From Streptomyces longhuiensis (GTDB lineage: Bacteria; Actinomycetota; Actinomycetes; Streptomycetales; Streptomycetaceae), in assembly GCF_020616555.1 (NCBI RefSeq), contig NZ_CP085173.1, positions 2,356,001 to 2,420,000 on the forward strand: 64,000 nt of DNA, written 5' to 3'. Below are positions 54,190-63,031 of the stretch, in pieces (the stretch's first letter is position 1; every line of letters begins with the position of its first letter). Below the pieces are notes generated by a model. The model was not told the DNA's origin, did not search any database, and saw nothing but the letters and a program-made list of their open reading frames with translations. A program made the translations under genes and the position numbers.

Positions 54190-54204
54190 TGGTCCTCGTT
54201 CCCC

Positions 54205-55158
54205 TCAGCCCTTGGCCACGGCACGCAGCCGGTCGACGACCTCGGCCCGCAGCTCGGCGGGTTCGAGCACGACCACATCGGGCCCGAACTCGACCAGCCA
54301 GGCGTCGAGCCCGTGTCCGTAAGGAATCTCCAGCTCGTCCCAGCCGTCGCCGAGGTCGCGTACGGCCGAGGCCTTGGCGCGCAGCGGATAGCCGGAGCCG
54401 GTGCGCAGCCTGATCAGGGCCGTGCGGTCGGCGGTCTCGCCGGCCCAGCCCGCGACGGTCTCGCGGACGGTCACGACGTCGGGCACGTCGGCGGTGAAGC
54501 GGCCGGCCCGGGAGCGGACCTTGCCGGTGATGCGGGAGAGCCGGAAGACGCGCTCGGCGCCGCGGTCGCGGTCCCAGCCGGCGAGGTACCAGTGGCCGCG
54601 CCAGCACTCCAGCGCCCACGGCTCGACATGCCGCTGCTCGGGCCGCGCGGCGGTGGCCTTGCGGTAGTCGAAGACGACGGGCCGCCGGTCGCGGCAGGCC
54701 AGCATCAGGGGTTCGAAGGACGCCTCGTGCGCGGGGATACGGGGTTCGAGGGCCGAGTGCGCCTCGTACGGGTCGACGTCCTCGGGGAGTCCCGCGGCCC
54801 GCAGCTTCTGCAGGGCTCCGCTGGCGGCGCCGGCGAGACGGGCCTGCTGCCAGACCTTCGCGGCGAGACCCAGCGCGGCGGCCTCCTCGGCGTCGAGGGT
54901 GACGGGCGGCAGCCGGTTGCTGTCGCGGCGGGCGAGATAGCCGACCTCCCCGTCGAGGTTCTCCACGGTCGCGATCACCAGGCCGAGCTCGCGCAGGTCG
55001 TCCTTGTCGCGCTCGAACATCCGGTTGAAGCTGTCGTCGGAATTGGCTTCCAGGTAGGCCTCGATGGAACCGCGCAGCTCACGCTTGCTGAGCGGGCGTC
55101 CCGTCCCGAGCAGACACAGCGCCAGATTCATCAGCCGCTCGGCCTTCGCAATGGCCAT
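54205..55158 (-). CDS. pafB: WYL-domain transcription activator PafB
   Basis: PafB, 317 residues. N-terminal winged helix (about 1-85, RLMNLALCLLGTGRPLSKRELRGSI) and a WYL domain with VVFDYRKAT and WALECWRGHWYLAGWDRDRGAERVFRLSRI. It partners PafC to respond to DNA damage through the WYL ligand site, likely sensing single-stranded DNA or a related signal. The ATG at 55158 starts the family N-terminus. It is the first gene after a strong terminator and heads the pafB-pafC group. Confidence 0.96.
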   Translation of the reverse strand: MAIAKAERLMNLALCLLGTGRPLSKRELRGSIEAYLEANSDDSFNRMFERDKDDLRELGLVIATVENLDGEVGYLARRDSNRLPPVTLDAEEAAALGLAAKVWQQARLAGAASGALQKLRAAGLPEDVDPYEAHSALEPRIPAHEASFEPLMLACRDRRPVVFDYRKATAARPEQRHVEPWALECWRGHWYLAGWDRDRGAERVFRLSRITGKVRSRAGRFTADVPDVVTVRETVAGWAGETADRTALIRLRTGSGYPLRAKASAVRDLGDGWDELEIPYGHGLDAWLVEFGPDVVVLEPAELRAEVVDRLRAVAKG

Positions 55159-55245
55159 CGACGCCCTACGTCCTCTCTTCGAGAGCCCTCTGGCTCTCCC
55201 CCATCCGAACGTCGACCGTACCGCTCCGGGGTGTCGTGGCAAAAG

Positions 55246-55279
55246 CCGAGGGCCCATGCCAGGAGGCATGGGCCCTCGG
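55246..55279 (-). terminator. Terminator between fkbp and pafB
   Basis: Perfect 15-bp arms (55246-55260 and 55265-55279) around an AGGA loop; read leftward, the stem is followed by CTTTTG. It ends the FKBP transcript and isolates pafB. Confidence 0.88.
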
Positions 55280-55330
55280 TTGACCGCTTGCGGTCACAGC
55301 CTGATCAGACGGCGACCGCGTCGTTGTCGA

Positions 55331-55705
55331 TCAGACGCCGACCAGGTCGCAGACGAAGATCAGCGTCTCGCCGGGGGCGATCACGCCGCCGCCGGCGCCA
55401 CGGTCGCCGTAGGCGAGGTGGGCGGGGATCGTCAGCCGGCGGCGGCCGCCGACCTTCATGCCCTGGATGCCCTTGTCCCAGCCGGTGATGACCTGGCCGG
55501 CGCCGAGCTGGAACTCCAGCGGGTTGCCGCGGTTCCAGGAGGCGTCGAACTCCTCGCCGGTGGAGAAGGCCACGCCCACGTAGTGGACCTTGACGTAGTC
55601 GCCGGGCTTGGCGACGGCGCCGTCACCCTCCCAGATCTCCTTGATCTCCAGGTCAGCCGGCGGCTGGCCCTCGGGGAAGTCGATCTCGGGCTTCTCGATG
55701 CTCAC
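55331..55705 (-). CDS. FKBP-type peptidyl-prolyl isomerase
   Basis: Single-domain cytoplasmic FKBP of 124 residues, a prolyl cis-trans isomerase. The fold is complete: VKVHYVGVAFSTGEEFDASW, LGAGQVITGWDKGIQGMKVGGRRRLTIP, HLAYGDRGAGGGVIAPGETLIFVCDLV. FK506-binding aromatics are conserved. The GTG at 55705 is the correct start; the longer open frame is not conserved. It is downstream of the lipoprotein FKBP, so the two may be cotranscribed. Confidence 0.95.
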   Translation of the reverse strand: MSIEKPEIDFPEGQPPADLEIKEIWEGDGAVAKPGDYVKVHYVGVAFSTGEEFDASWNRGNPLEFQLGAGQVITGWDKGIQGMKVGGRRRLTIPAHLAYGDRGAGGGVIAPGETLIFVCDLVGV

Positions 55706-55764
55706 GTCTCTTGCTCCTGCTGCTAAACGGTTGGGCAACCCGGACAGTCTTGCATCCCGCAGGG

Positions 55765-56781
55765 TCAGGACGTGGCCAGGATGTCGACGACGAACACGAG
55801 CGTCGAGTTGGCCGGGAGCGTGTCGCCCTTGGCCTGCTTCCCGTAGGCCTGGTCGGCCGGGATCACCAGCAGGACGCGGTCGCCCACGTGCTTGCCGACG
55901 AGACCCTTGTCCCAGCCCGGGATGACCTGGCCCGCGCCGATGACCGTGGTGAAGGGCTGGCCGGTGTTCCACGAGGAGTCGAAGAGCGTGGCCTTCGGCT
56001 TGCCCTCGTTGATCTTCCAGGCGGCACCGCTGTACTGCATGGTGACCGTCTTGCCGCTCTTGACCTCGGGGCCCTTGCCCTGGATCAGGACCTGGTCGAC
56101 CAGCTTCTTCGGCGGGTCGTTCTTCGGCACGGAGATCGTCGCGGGCTCCGGCTTGTCGGCCTTGATCTGCGGCAGGTTCGACGGGATGGACGCCTGCGTG
56201 CCCGTCGCCATCTTCGGGGTGACCTTGCCGACGTCGATCGCGAAGACCAGCGTGTCGGTGCCGGTGACGCCCGCCTGCTGGTTGCCCTGGCTGCCGAAGC
56301 CGGCGGCGGGCGGCGCCACGACGAGGACGCGGCTGCCTTCCTTCTGGCCGACCAGGGCGTCCGCGAACGCCGGGATGACGGACTTCGAGCCCGCGGTGAT
56401 CATCTGCGGGCTGCCGCCCTGCTGGTAGGAGCTGCCGAGGTCCTTGCCGCTCTTCCAGACCTTGCCGGTGAAGTTCATCGACACCAGGTCGTCCTTCTTG
56501 ACCACGGCGCCGTGACCCTGCGACAGCGTGTGCACGACGAACTTGCCGCTCGGCTCGGCCTTCGGCACGGTGATCTTCGCCTGCTTGCCGATGGCGCCGC
56601 TGATCTCCGGCATGGGCGAAGCCGAGTCGACGGGCTTGGGCGCGGCCGCCTCGGCCTTGGGCGAGGGAGACGCCGAGTCCGCCTTGTCCGTGTCGCTCTT
56701 CTTGTTGTCATCACCCCCGCACGCCGTCGCGGTCAGCGCCAGAGCCGGGACGATGAGCAGAGCAGCAAGTCGGCGTCGCAC
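55765..56781 (-). CDS. Lipoprotein with two FKBP-type isomerase domains
   Basis: Exported isomerase of 338 residues. A type II signal peptide ends in LTATAC (Cys21), then a Ser/Pro/Lys linker, then two FKBP domains (about 75-190 and 225-338). The first is degenerate: its core IPAFADALVGQKEGSRVLVVAPP lacks the usual WD/GWDKG residues, whereas the second keeps VIPGWDKGLVGKHVGDRVLLVIP. It likely assists folding of proteins outside the membrane, perhaps Tat-exported ones. Confidence 0.92.
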   Translation of the reverse strand: MRRRLAALLIVPALALTATACGGDDNKKSDTDKADSASPSPKAEAAAPKPVDSASPMPEISGAIGKQAKITVPKAEPSGKFVVHTLSQGHGAVVKKDDLVSMNFTGKVWKSGKDLGSSYQQGGSPQMITAGSKSVIPAFADALVGQKEGSRVLVVAPPAAGFGSQGNQQAGVTGTDTLVFAIDVGKVTPKMATGTQASIPSNLPQIKADKPEPATISVPKNDPPKKLVDQVLIQGKGPEVKSGKTVTMQYSGAAWKINEGKPKATLFDSSWNTGQPFTTVIGAGQVIPGWDKGLVGKHVGDRVLLVIPADQAYGKQAKGDTLPANSTLVFVVDILATS

Positions 56782-56870
56782 AGTGATCCTCAGGTTGCGG
56801 GTTACGTGAGTACGGTCCAGCCACTGTAGGCCCTCACGTCACTGACCCGGGGTACCGCACACGCACCAAA

Positions 56871-56901
56871 GAGCCCCGTACGTAGATCACGTACGGGGCT
56901 C
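56871..56901 (-). terminator. Terminator downstream of pafA
   Basis: Perfect 13-bp arms (56871-56883 and 56889-56901, GAGCCCCGTACGT and its complement) around an AGATC loop. Leftward it is followed by TTTGG. It closes the pafA transcript. Confidence 0.85.
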
Positions 56902-56925
56902 CGGGTCGACGGTGAGCGGGTCGTC

Positions 56926-58287
56926 CTACATTCCAGCGATCAGCTTCTCCACCCGGTCGTCCACCGACCGGAAGGGGTCCTTGCACAGCACCGTCCGCTG
57001 CGCCTGGTCGTTCAGCTTCAGGTGCACCCAGTCGACCGTGAAGTCACGGCGCTGTTCCTGGGCCCTGCGGATGAAGTCGCCCCGCAGCCGAGCGCGCGTG
57101 GTCTGCGGCGGCACCGACTTGCCCTCGAAGATCTTGAGGTCGTTGCAGATGCGGGCCGCCTGTCCCTTCCTCTCCAGAAGGTAGTAGAGGCCCCTGCGGC
57201 GGTGGATGTCGTGATACGCGAGGTCTATCTGCGCGACCCGCGGATGCGACATGGTCATGTTGTGCTTGGCCCGGTACCGCTCGATGAGCTTGTACTTCAT
57301 CACCCAGTCGATCTCGGTGCCGATCCGGTCGAGGTCCTCGGCCTCGATCGAGTCGAGAACGCGGCCCCACAGTTCGAGGACCTGCTCGACGGTGCCGGTG
57401 CGGATCCCGCGGCGCTCGCAGAAGTCCACGGCCTTCTCGTAGTACTCGCGCTGCACCTCGAGGGCGGATGCCTCGCGGCCGCTGGCCAGACGCACCTTGC
57501 GCCGGCCGGTGATGTCGTGGCTGACCTCGCGGATGGCCCGGATCGGGTTCTCCAGTGTGAGGTCACGCATGACCGTGCCGGCCTCGATCATGCGGAGCAC
57601 GAGGTCGGTGGCGCCCACCTTGAGGAGCATCGTCGTCTCGGACATGTTCGAGTCGCCGACGATGACGTGCAGACGCCGGTAGCGCTCGGCGTCCGCGTGC
57701 GGTTCGTCGCGGGTGTTGATGATGGGGCGGGAACGCGTGGTCGCGGAGGACACGCCCTCCCAGATGTGCTCGGCGCGCTGGCTCACGCAGTACACGGCGC
57801 CGCGCGGAGTCTGCAGCACCTTGCCCGCGCCACACAGCAGTTGCCGTGTGACCAGGAACGGAATGAGGATGTCCGCGAGTCGCGAGAACTCCCCGTGACG
57901 GGCCACCAGATAGTTCTCGTGGCAGCCGTAGGAGTTTCCCGCCGAGTCCGTGTTGTTCTTGAAGAGATAGACGTCGCCCGCGATTCCCTCCTCGTGCAGG
58001 CGGCGTTCGGCGTCGACGAGCAGGCCTTCCAGAATGCGCTCGCCCGCTTTGTCGTGCGTGACCAACTCGGTCACGTTGTCACATTCGGGAGTTGCATATT
58101 CCGGATGTGACCCGACATCGAGATAGAGGCGGGCGCCGTTCCGCAGAAAGACATTGCTGCTGCGGCCCCATGACACGACACGGCGGAAGAGGTACCGCGC
58201 CACCTCGTCAGGAGACAGGCGGCGCTGTCCCCTAAACGTACATGTGACGCCGTACTCGTTCTCCAGCCCGAAAATGCGGCGGTCCAT
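56926..58287 (-). CDS. pafA: Pup-protein ligase PafA
   Basis: Ligase that attaches Pup by its C-terminal glutamate to lysines on target proteins, 453 residues of carboxylate-amine-ligase (GS-like) fold. Conserved Glu9 in GLENEYG, putative catalytic Asp57 in [32 protein letters not shown] and the [13 protein letters not shown] loop are present. It shares the fold with Dop further right. It begins 9 nt after the MFS gene, possibly in its transcript. Confidence 0.98.
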   Translation of the reverse strand: MDRRIFGLENEYGVTCTFRGQRRLSPDEVARYLFRRVVSWGRSSNVFLRNGARLYLDVGSHPEYATPECDNVTELVTHDKAGERILEGLLVDAERRLHEEGIAGDVYLFKNNTDSAGNSYGCHENYLVARHGEFSRLADILIPFLVTRQLLCGAGKVLQTPRGAVYCVSQRAEHIWEGVSSATTRSRPIINTRDEPHADAERYRRLHVIVGDSNMSETTMLLKVGATDLVLRMIEAGTVMRDLTLENPIRAIREVSHDITGRRKVRLASGREASALEVQREYYEKAVDFCERRGIRTGTVEQVLELWGRVLDSIEAEDLDRIGTEIDWVMKYKLIERYRAKHNMTMSHPRVAQIDLAYHDIHRRRGLYYLLERKGQAARICNDLKIFEGKSVPPQTTRARLRGDFIRRAQEQRRDFTVDWVHLKLNDQAQRTVLCKDPFRSVDDRVEKLIAGM

Positions 58288-58296
58288 GAGTGAACA

Positions 58297-59556
58297 TTAC
58301 GCCTGATGCCCTGTACTGAAACCGGGTTCGACAGCACCGTTTCGATCATTTTCCGATGAGCCCGCGACACGCCCGGCGCCACGGGGAGCTGCGAGGACCC
58401 GTCCGGTGGCGAGGAGGACGAGCAGAGCGGCCACGCCCGCGGCTCCGGGAACGGCGAAGCCCCACACCGTGCCGCCCCACTCGACGACCGGTCCGGCGGC
58501 GGCGGTTCCGATCGACGTACCCACCGTGAACGTCGTCACGAGCCACGAGAACGCCTCCGTCACCGTGCCCCGCGGCGCGTGCCGGTCGACGATGATGAAC
58601 GCGCAGGCGATCGACGGGGCGAGGAACACCCCCGCGAGCGCCGTCAGGGCCGTCATGGCCACCACGCCCGGCATCAGCACCAACGGCACGTAGAAGAGGG
58701 CCAGCAGGGCCACCAGCCACCGCAGCCGCCGCTCGGGGACACCGGCCCACTGCCGCGCCCCGTACACCGAGCCACCGGCCAGCGCGCCGAGCCCGAGCGC
58801 CGCCATCAGCCAGCCGTACGTCACGTCGCCGCCGTGTCCGTCCGCGTACGAGACGCCCGCCACCGTGATCGAGCCCAGCGCCGTCCCGATGAACAGGAAG
58901 GCCCCGAGGAGCGCGAGGAGTCCGGGCGAGCGCAGGGCGCCCAGCCAGTGCGCCTCGCGCGGCGCCGAGCGCCACGCGCGCGACGGCTGCGACACGACCA
59001 CCGACAGCGCGCCGAGCACGCCGACGACGTTCAGAACGATGAGCGCGGCCTGCGCCGACCACAGCGAAACGCACACAGTGACGAGCAACGGCCCGACGGT
59101 GAACATGACTTCCTGCGCCACGGCGTCCATCGCGTACGCGGTGTGCACCTGGTCCTCGCGCGGCAGCACGTTCGGCCACAGCGCGCGCAGCCCGCCCTCG
59201 AGGGGCGGGGTGAACAGGCCGGCCGCGCCCACGGCGGCGTACGCGAGCGCCGGTGACCCGGTCCCGGCGCAGGCGAAGACGGTCATGGCCAGGGCCGAGG
59301 CCAGCGCTGCCGGGAGTTGCACTCGCGGCTGTCCTCGCAGGTCCACGAGCCGGCCGAGCAGCGGCTGGCCCACCGCGTTGGAGACGCCGTACACCGCGGC
59401 GAGCGCCCCGGCCAGGCTGTACGTGCCGCCCTCGGCCCGCACGAACAGCACGATCGCGATGGCGGCCGTCGCGTTCGGCAGGCGCCCCACCAGGGTGCCC
59501 GCCAGCAGCCGCGCCGCGTGCCGCGCCTTGAGGATCTCCGCATAACCCGCGGCCAT
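58297..59556 (-). CDS. MFS transporter
   Basis: Major facilitator exporter-like protein of 419 residues with twelve hydrophobic segments. The conserved loop between TM2 and TM3 reads GRLVDLRGQPR, and GLFTPPLEGGLRALWP lies in TM4/5. The C-terminal tail is short, polar and charged. Substrate unknown. It is 9 nt upstream of pafA on the same strand, and divergent from a LacI regulator, with an ACGTAT/ATACGT inverted repeat between them that could be the regulator's operator. Confidence 0.88.
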   Translation of the reverse strand: MAAGYAEILKARHAARLLAGTLVGRLPNATAAIAIVLFVRAEGGTYSLAGALAAVYGVSNAVGQPLLGRLVDLRGQPRVQLPAALASALAMTVFACAGTGSPALAYAAVGAAGLFTPPLEGGLRALWPNVLPREDQVHTAYAMDAVAQEVMFTVGPLLVTVCVSLWSAQAALIVLNVVGVLGALSVVVSQPSRAWRSAPREAHWLGALRSPGLLALLGAFLFIGTALGSITVAGVSYADGHGGDVTYGWLMAALGLGALAGGSVYGARQWAGVPERRLRWLVALLALFYVPLVLMPGVVAMTALTALAGVFLAPSIACAFIIVDRHAPRGTVTEAFSWLVTTFTVGTSIGTAAAGPVVEWGGTVWGFAVPGAAGVAALLVLLATGRVLAAPRGAGRVAGSSENDRNGAVEPGFSTGHQA

Positions 59557-59594
59557 CGCCCGCCCTCTCGCCGCCCCGAGGCGCCCTAGGTTTT

Positions 59595-59619
59595 ACGTAT
59601 AACGTCGAGGGTCATACGT
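59595..59619. promoter_or_regulatory. Inverted repeat between the MFS and LacI genes
   Basis: ACGTAT (59595-59600) and ATACGT (59614-59619) flank a 13-bp centre in the divergent promoter region. A TTATAC-like -10 for the MFS gene overlaps the first arm. It is a likely regulatory site but matches no named LacI operator. Confidence 0.4.
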
Positions 59620-59680
59620 ACCATGTCCGCAGACCACGGGTCCACCCGAGGGCCCCGCCGCACACCCCACGGAGGCATGA

Positions 59681-60718
59681 GTGACGACCGGGTCAGACGA
59701 GACGGCCCCCGCGCGTCCCACCAGCCGCGACGTCGCCCGCGCCGCCGGAGTCTCCCAGGCCGCCGTCTCCCTCGTGCTCGGCGACAAATGGCGCGGCCGC
59801 GTCGCCGAAGCCACCGCCGAACGCGTCCGCGCCGCCGCCCGCGACCTCGGCTACCGCCCCAACCTCGCCGCCCGCAATCTGCGCCTCGGCCGCACCCGCA
59901 CGGCCCTCCTCGTGGTCCCCGCCCTCACCAACGAGTTCTTCGCCGGCGTCTACACCGGCGCCGCCCGCGTCGCCGCGGAACACGGCTTCGGCGTCGTGCT
60001 CTACCCCTCCCCCGAAGGCATCGGCCCCGCGCGCGACCCCTTCGACTCCGCACGCGCGGCCCTCGACGGCGTCCTCGCCTCCTCCATGGCCTCCGACGCC
60101 GTCACCGCCATCCGCGGCGGCGGACTCCCCCTCGTCATGCTCGACAGCGACCCCGACGACACGGCGGGCACCGGCGGCGCGGCCACCGTCAACCTCGACA
60201 TCGCCGACGGGATGCGCCAGGTGACGGACCATCTGCTGGCCCTCGGCCACCGCCGGTTCCTGCACCTCGCCTCGGCCGTGCCCTCCTGGACCTTCGACGT
60301 GCGCGCCCACGAGCTCGCCGACCGCACGGCCCGCGTCCCCGAGACCCACGTGAGCACCGTGCGCTCGCCCCTGACGGTCGACGCCGCCCGCACCGCCGCG
60401 CAGGCCGCGCTCACCACCCCGGGACCCCGCCCCACCGCGATCGTCTGCGACGACGACAAGCTCGCCACCGGCGCCTACAAGGCCGCCCGCAGACTGGGCC
60501 TGCGCATCCCCGACGACCTCTCCGTCACCGGCTTCGACGACCTCTCGCTCGCCACCGCCGTCGAGCCCGAACTCACCACCGTCCGGCTGCCGGCGGAGCT
60601 CTTCGGCGAGCGGGGCATGGCCGCGCTCCTCGCCGTCCTGGACGGCCGCACCCCGGAAACCGGCGCGCTCCCCGTCGAGTTGGTCGTCCGCGGCTCCACG
60701 GCCGCGCCCGCGGCCTGA
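59681..60718 (+). CDS. LacI-family transcriptional regulator
   Basis: Repressor of 345 residues. HTH at about 13-62 with PTSRDVARAAGVSQAAVSLVLGDKWRGRVAEAT, then a periplasmic-binding-protein-like sensor domain (from about 68, RTALLVVPALTNEFFAGVYTGAARVA onward). Start is GTG 59681 after GGAGG; an ATG 4 nt upstream is out of frame. It is divergent from the MFS gene, the most likely target. The effector is probably a sugar or small ligand that I cannot identify. Confidence 0.9.
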   Translation: MTTGSDETAPARPTSRDVARAAGVSQAAVSLVLGDKWRGRVAEATAERVRAAARDLGYRPNLAARNLRLGRTRTALLVVPALTNEFFAGVYTGAARVAAEHGFGVVLYPSPEGIGPARDPFDSARAALDGVLASSMASDAVTAIRGGGLPLVMLDSDPDDTAGTGGAATVNLDIADGMRQVTDHLLALGHRRFLHLASAVPSWTFDVRAHELADRTARVPETHVSTVRSPLTVDAARTAAQAALTTPGPRPTAIVCDDDKLATGAYKAARRLGLRIPDDLSVTGFDDLSLATAVEPELTTVRLPAELFGERGMAALLAVLDGRTPETGALPVELVVRGSTAAPAA

Positions 60719-60727
60719 GACGACGAA

Positions 60728-60761
60728 CGGCGCCCCGACCGCTTGCACGGTCGGGGCGCCG
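60728..60761. terminator. Terminator between lacI and prcA
   Basis: 14-bp perfect arms (60728-60741 and 60748-60761) around CTTGCA. It lies between convergent genes, so it can serve both the LacI gene and the proteasome operon. Confidence 0.85.
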
Positions 60762-60785
60762 GACACCTCGGCAGGAAAGCCCTGC

Positions 60786-61544
60786 TCACTCCTCGTCGTC
60801 GGACTCCGTGTCACTGCTCTCCACCGGCTCGGCGGACGTCGCCGCACCGGCCTCGAGCAGCCGCGACAGCTGCGGCCCCACGATGCGCTTGAACTTCCGC
60901 TGCTGCGGGCGCGTGCGGTCGAGGACCGCCACCTCCAGCCGCTCCGCGGGGATCTCCCGCTCACTGCCGTTGGTGTCCCGCGACAGCGCCTGCACCGCCA
61001 GCTTCAGCGCCTGAGCGAGAGTCATCCCGTCCCGGTGGCGCTGATCCAGGTAGGTGCTGATCTGCTCCGCGTTCCCCCCGACCGCGACCGAGCCGTGCTC
61101 GTCGACGATCGAGCCGTCGTGCGGAAGGCGGTAGATCTGGTCGCCCTCGGGCTCGGACCCGACCTCGGCGACCACCAGCTCGACCTCGTACGGCTTCTCG
61201 GCGCTGCTCGAGAAGATCGTGCCCAGCGTCTGCGCGTACACGTTCGCCAGGCCACGCGCCGTCACATCGTCACGGTCGTAGGTGTAACCGCGCAGGTCGG
61301 CGTAGCGCACACCGCCGATCCGCAGGTTCTCGTACTCGTTGTACTTGCCGGCGGCGGCGAAGCCGATCCGGTCGTAGATCTCGCTGAACTTGTGCAGCGC
61401 GCGGGACGGGTTCTCGCCGACGAACACGATGCCATCGGCATACTGCAGCACAACCAGGCTGCGACCGCGGGCGATGCCCTTGCGGGCGTACTCCGCCCGG
61501 TCGGCCATGGCCTGCTGGGGTGAGACATAGAACGGCGTCGACAC
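60786..61544 (-). CDS. prcA: Proteasome subunit alpha
   Basis: Alpha ring subunit of the 20S proteasome, 252 residues. [27 protein letters not shown] is the gate-forming N-terminus with the expected helix H0, and [31 protein letters not shown] follows. The acidic C-terminal tail ([11 protein letters not shown]) is unusually long, as in Streptomyces. It assembles with PrcB into the chamber that degrades pupylated proteins after unfolding by the Arc/Mpa ATPase (not in this window). Confidence 0.98.
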   Translation of the reverse strand: MSTPFYVSPQQAMADRAEYARKGIARGRSLVVLQYADGIVFVGENPSRALHKFSEIYDRIGFAAAGKYNEYENLRIGGVRYADLRGYTYDRDDVTARGLANVYAQTLGTIFSSSAEKPYEVELVVAEVGSEPEGDQIYRLPHDGSIVDEHGSVAVGGNAEQISTYLDQRHRDGMTLAQALKLAVQALSRDTNGSEREIPAERLEVAVLDRTRPQQRKFKRIVGPQLSRLLEAGAATSAEPVESSDTESDDEE

Positions 61545-61627
61545 CGGCTGTCCGTCCCTTTCTGTCAGTGACTCAGTGACTCAAGTCTCGGGCGAATGGC
61601 GCTTCGGGCATGACGGATGCGTACCGG

Positions 61628-62470
61628 TCAGAGAAGCGCGGCCCGCGGGCCGTCGGGCTGCTCCAGCCGGCGCTCGAGGATGGAACGGGCGATCTGCGAA
61701 CCCTCCTCGTCGGTGAGCCTGCGGAACCCGTCGTCCGTGATCACGGTGACGATCGGGTAGATCCGGCGCGCCACGTCGGGACCACCGGTCGCCGAGTCGT
61801 CGTCCGCCGCGTCGTACAGGGCCTGCACGACGAGCGTCGTGGCCTCCGGCTCCGTCAGATCGTCGCGGTAGAGCTTCTTCATCGCCCCACGCGCGAAGAT
61901 CGAACCGGAGCCGGTCGCCGCGTACCCGTGCTCCTCGCTCCGCCCGCCCGTGACGTCGTACGAGAAGATGCGGCCCTTGCCGCGGTCCACGTCGTACCCC
62001 GCGAACAGCGGCACCACGGCCAGGCCCTGCATGGCCATGCCGAGGTTCGACCGGATCATGGTCGAGAGCCGGTTCGCCTTGCCCTCCAGCGACAGCTGGG
62101 CGCCTTCCACCTTCTCGAAGTGCTCCAGCTCCAGCTGGAAGAGCTTCACCATCTCCACGGCCAGACCGGCCGTACCGGCGATACCCACCGCCGAGTACTC
62201 GTCCGCCGGAAAGACCTTCTCGATGTCGCGCTGAGCGATCATGTTGCCCATGGTGGCCCGGCGGTCACCGGCGAGGACCACACCGCCGGGGAACGTGACG
62301 GACACGATCGTCGTGCCGTGCGGCGCCTCGATCGCGCCCTTCACCGGCAACGCGCGGTTCCCGGGCAGGATTTCCGGCTGATGCACGGACAGGAAGTCCA
62401 CGAAGGACGAGGATCCAGGCGTCAGGAAGGCTGCTGGTAGACGCCCGGTGCTACGAGTGTTGGCTTCCAC
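61628..62470 (-). CDS. prcB: Proteasome subunit beta
   Basis: Beta ring subunit, 280 residues including a propeptide of about 52. Autocatalytic cleavage before Thr53 in [11 protein letters not shown] exposes the catalytic threonine. [38 protein letters not shown] is the fold signature. The start is GTG at 62470, beginning [12 protein letters not shown] as in Streptomyces homologues. The first 49 nt overlap the C-terminal frame of the decayed endonuclease VII gene. Downstream is prcA with an 83-nt gap. Confidence 0.97.
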   Translation of the reverse strand: MEANTRSTGRLPAAFLTPGSSSFVDFLSVHQPEILPGNRALPVKGAIEAPHGTTIVSVTFPGGVVLAGDRRATMGNMIAQRDIEKVFPADEYSAVGIAGTAGLAVEMVKLFQLELEHFEKVEGAQLSLEGKANRLSTMIRSNLGMAMQGLAVVPLFAGYDVDRGKGRIFSYDVTGGRSEEHGYAATGSGSIFARGAMKKLYRDDLTEPEATTLVVQALYDAADDDSATGGPDVARRIYPIVTVITDDGFRRLTDEEGSQIARSILERRLEQPDGPRAALL

Positions 62471-62640
62471 GCGATTCCTTCCACGTAGGCGGCGGCGCGA
62501 CGGATGACGTCGGGACGAATGTCCCAACTTGCCGATGGCCGAATTGCAGTTGAAGCACAGTACGTCAGGGACCCTACCCGCGGAACGGCAGTGATCCACA
62601 TCCGTGGCCGGGTGCTTGGGACGGCTTCGGTCGACGACCC
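62422..62640 (-). pseudogene. Decayed endonuclease VII gene between pup and prcB
   Basis: A C-terminal remnant of a recombination endonuclease VII-type HNH nuclease. One frame reads [27 protein letters not shown] (residue motif HxH/HC-type), then the sequence continues in another frame as [21 protein letters not shown]...GVYQQPS and stop, so a 1-nt shift separates them at about 62525-62535. Only about 70 codons remain and no start or N-terminal zinc cluster is present before pup. Full-length homologues sit at this place in other Streptomyces. It no longer encodes a working enzyme. Confidence 0.75.
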
Positions 62641-62692
62641 GCCCGCCCCCGGCACCCCGGCCACGCCACCTTCAGTTCAAAGGTGGAACGAG

Positions 62693-62911
62693 CTACTCGC
62701 CGCCCTTTTGAACGAAGCTCCGCACGAAGTCCTCGGCGTTCTCCTCGAGGACGTCGTCGATCTCGTCCAGCACGGAGTCCACGTCGTCGCTCAGCTTCTC
62801 CTGGCGTTCCTTGAGGTCCTCGGAAGCCTGCGCGTCCTGCGCCTGCTCCTCGACCTCCTCGGTGGAACGCGTCGCCTTCTGCTGTCCGCCGCCGGTGTCC
62901 TTGGTCGCCAT
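62693..62911 (-). CDS. pup: Prokaryotic ubiquitin-like protein Pup
   Basis: Pup, 72 residues and intrinsically disordered. The N-terminal part (MATKDTGGGQQKATRSTEEVEEQ) is basic and Gln-rich; the C-terminal helix SVLDEIDDVLEENAEDFVRSFVQKGGE docks into the proteasomal ATPase. The sequence ends in Gly-Gly-Glu, encoded directly, so no Dop deamidation is needed before PafA uses it. It is the first gene after dop in the leftward operon dop, pup, (endoVII), prcB, prcA. Confidence 0.98.
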   Translation of the reverse strand: MATKDTGGGQQKATRSTEEVEEQAQDAQASEDLKERQEKLSDDVDSVLDEIDDVLEENAEDFVRSFVQKGGE

Positions 62912-63031
62912 CTACCTCACCCCGCTCGGTTCGACGTTCTTGATCAGACCCTACAAGCCGGGTCCGACATCGGCCCCGCACTTCGTCCAACGTGCGAGGC
63001 CCACCTCTGTGATTCCCCTGCCGCCGGCTTT

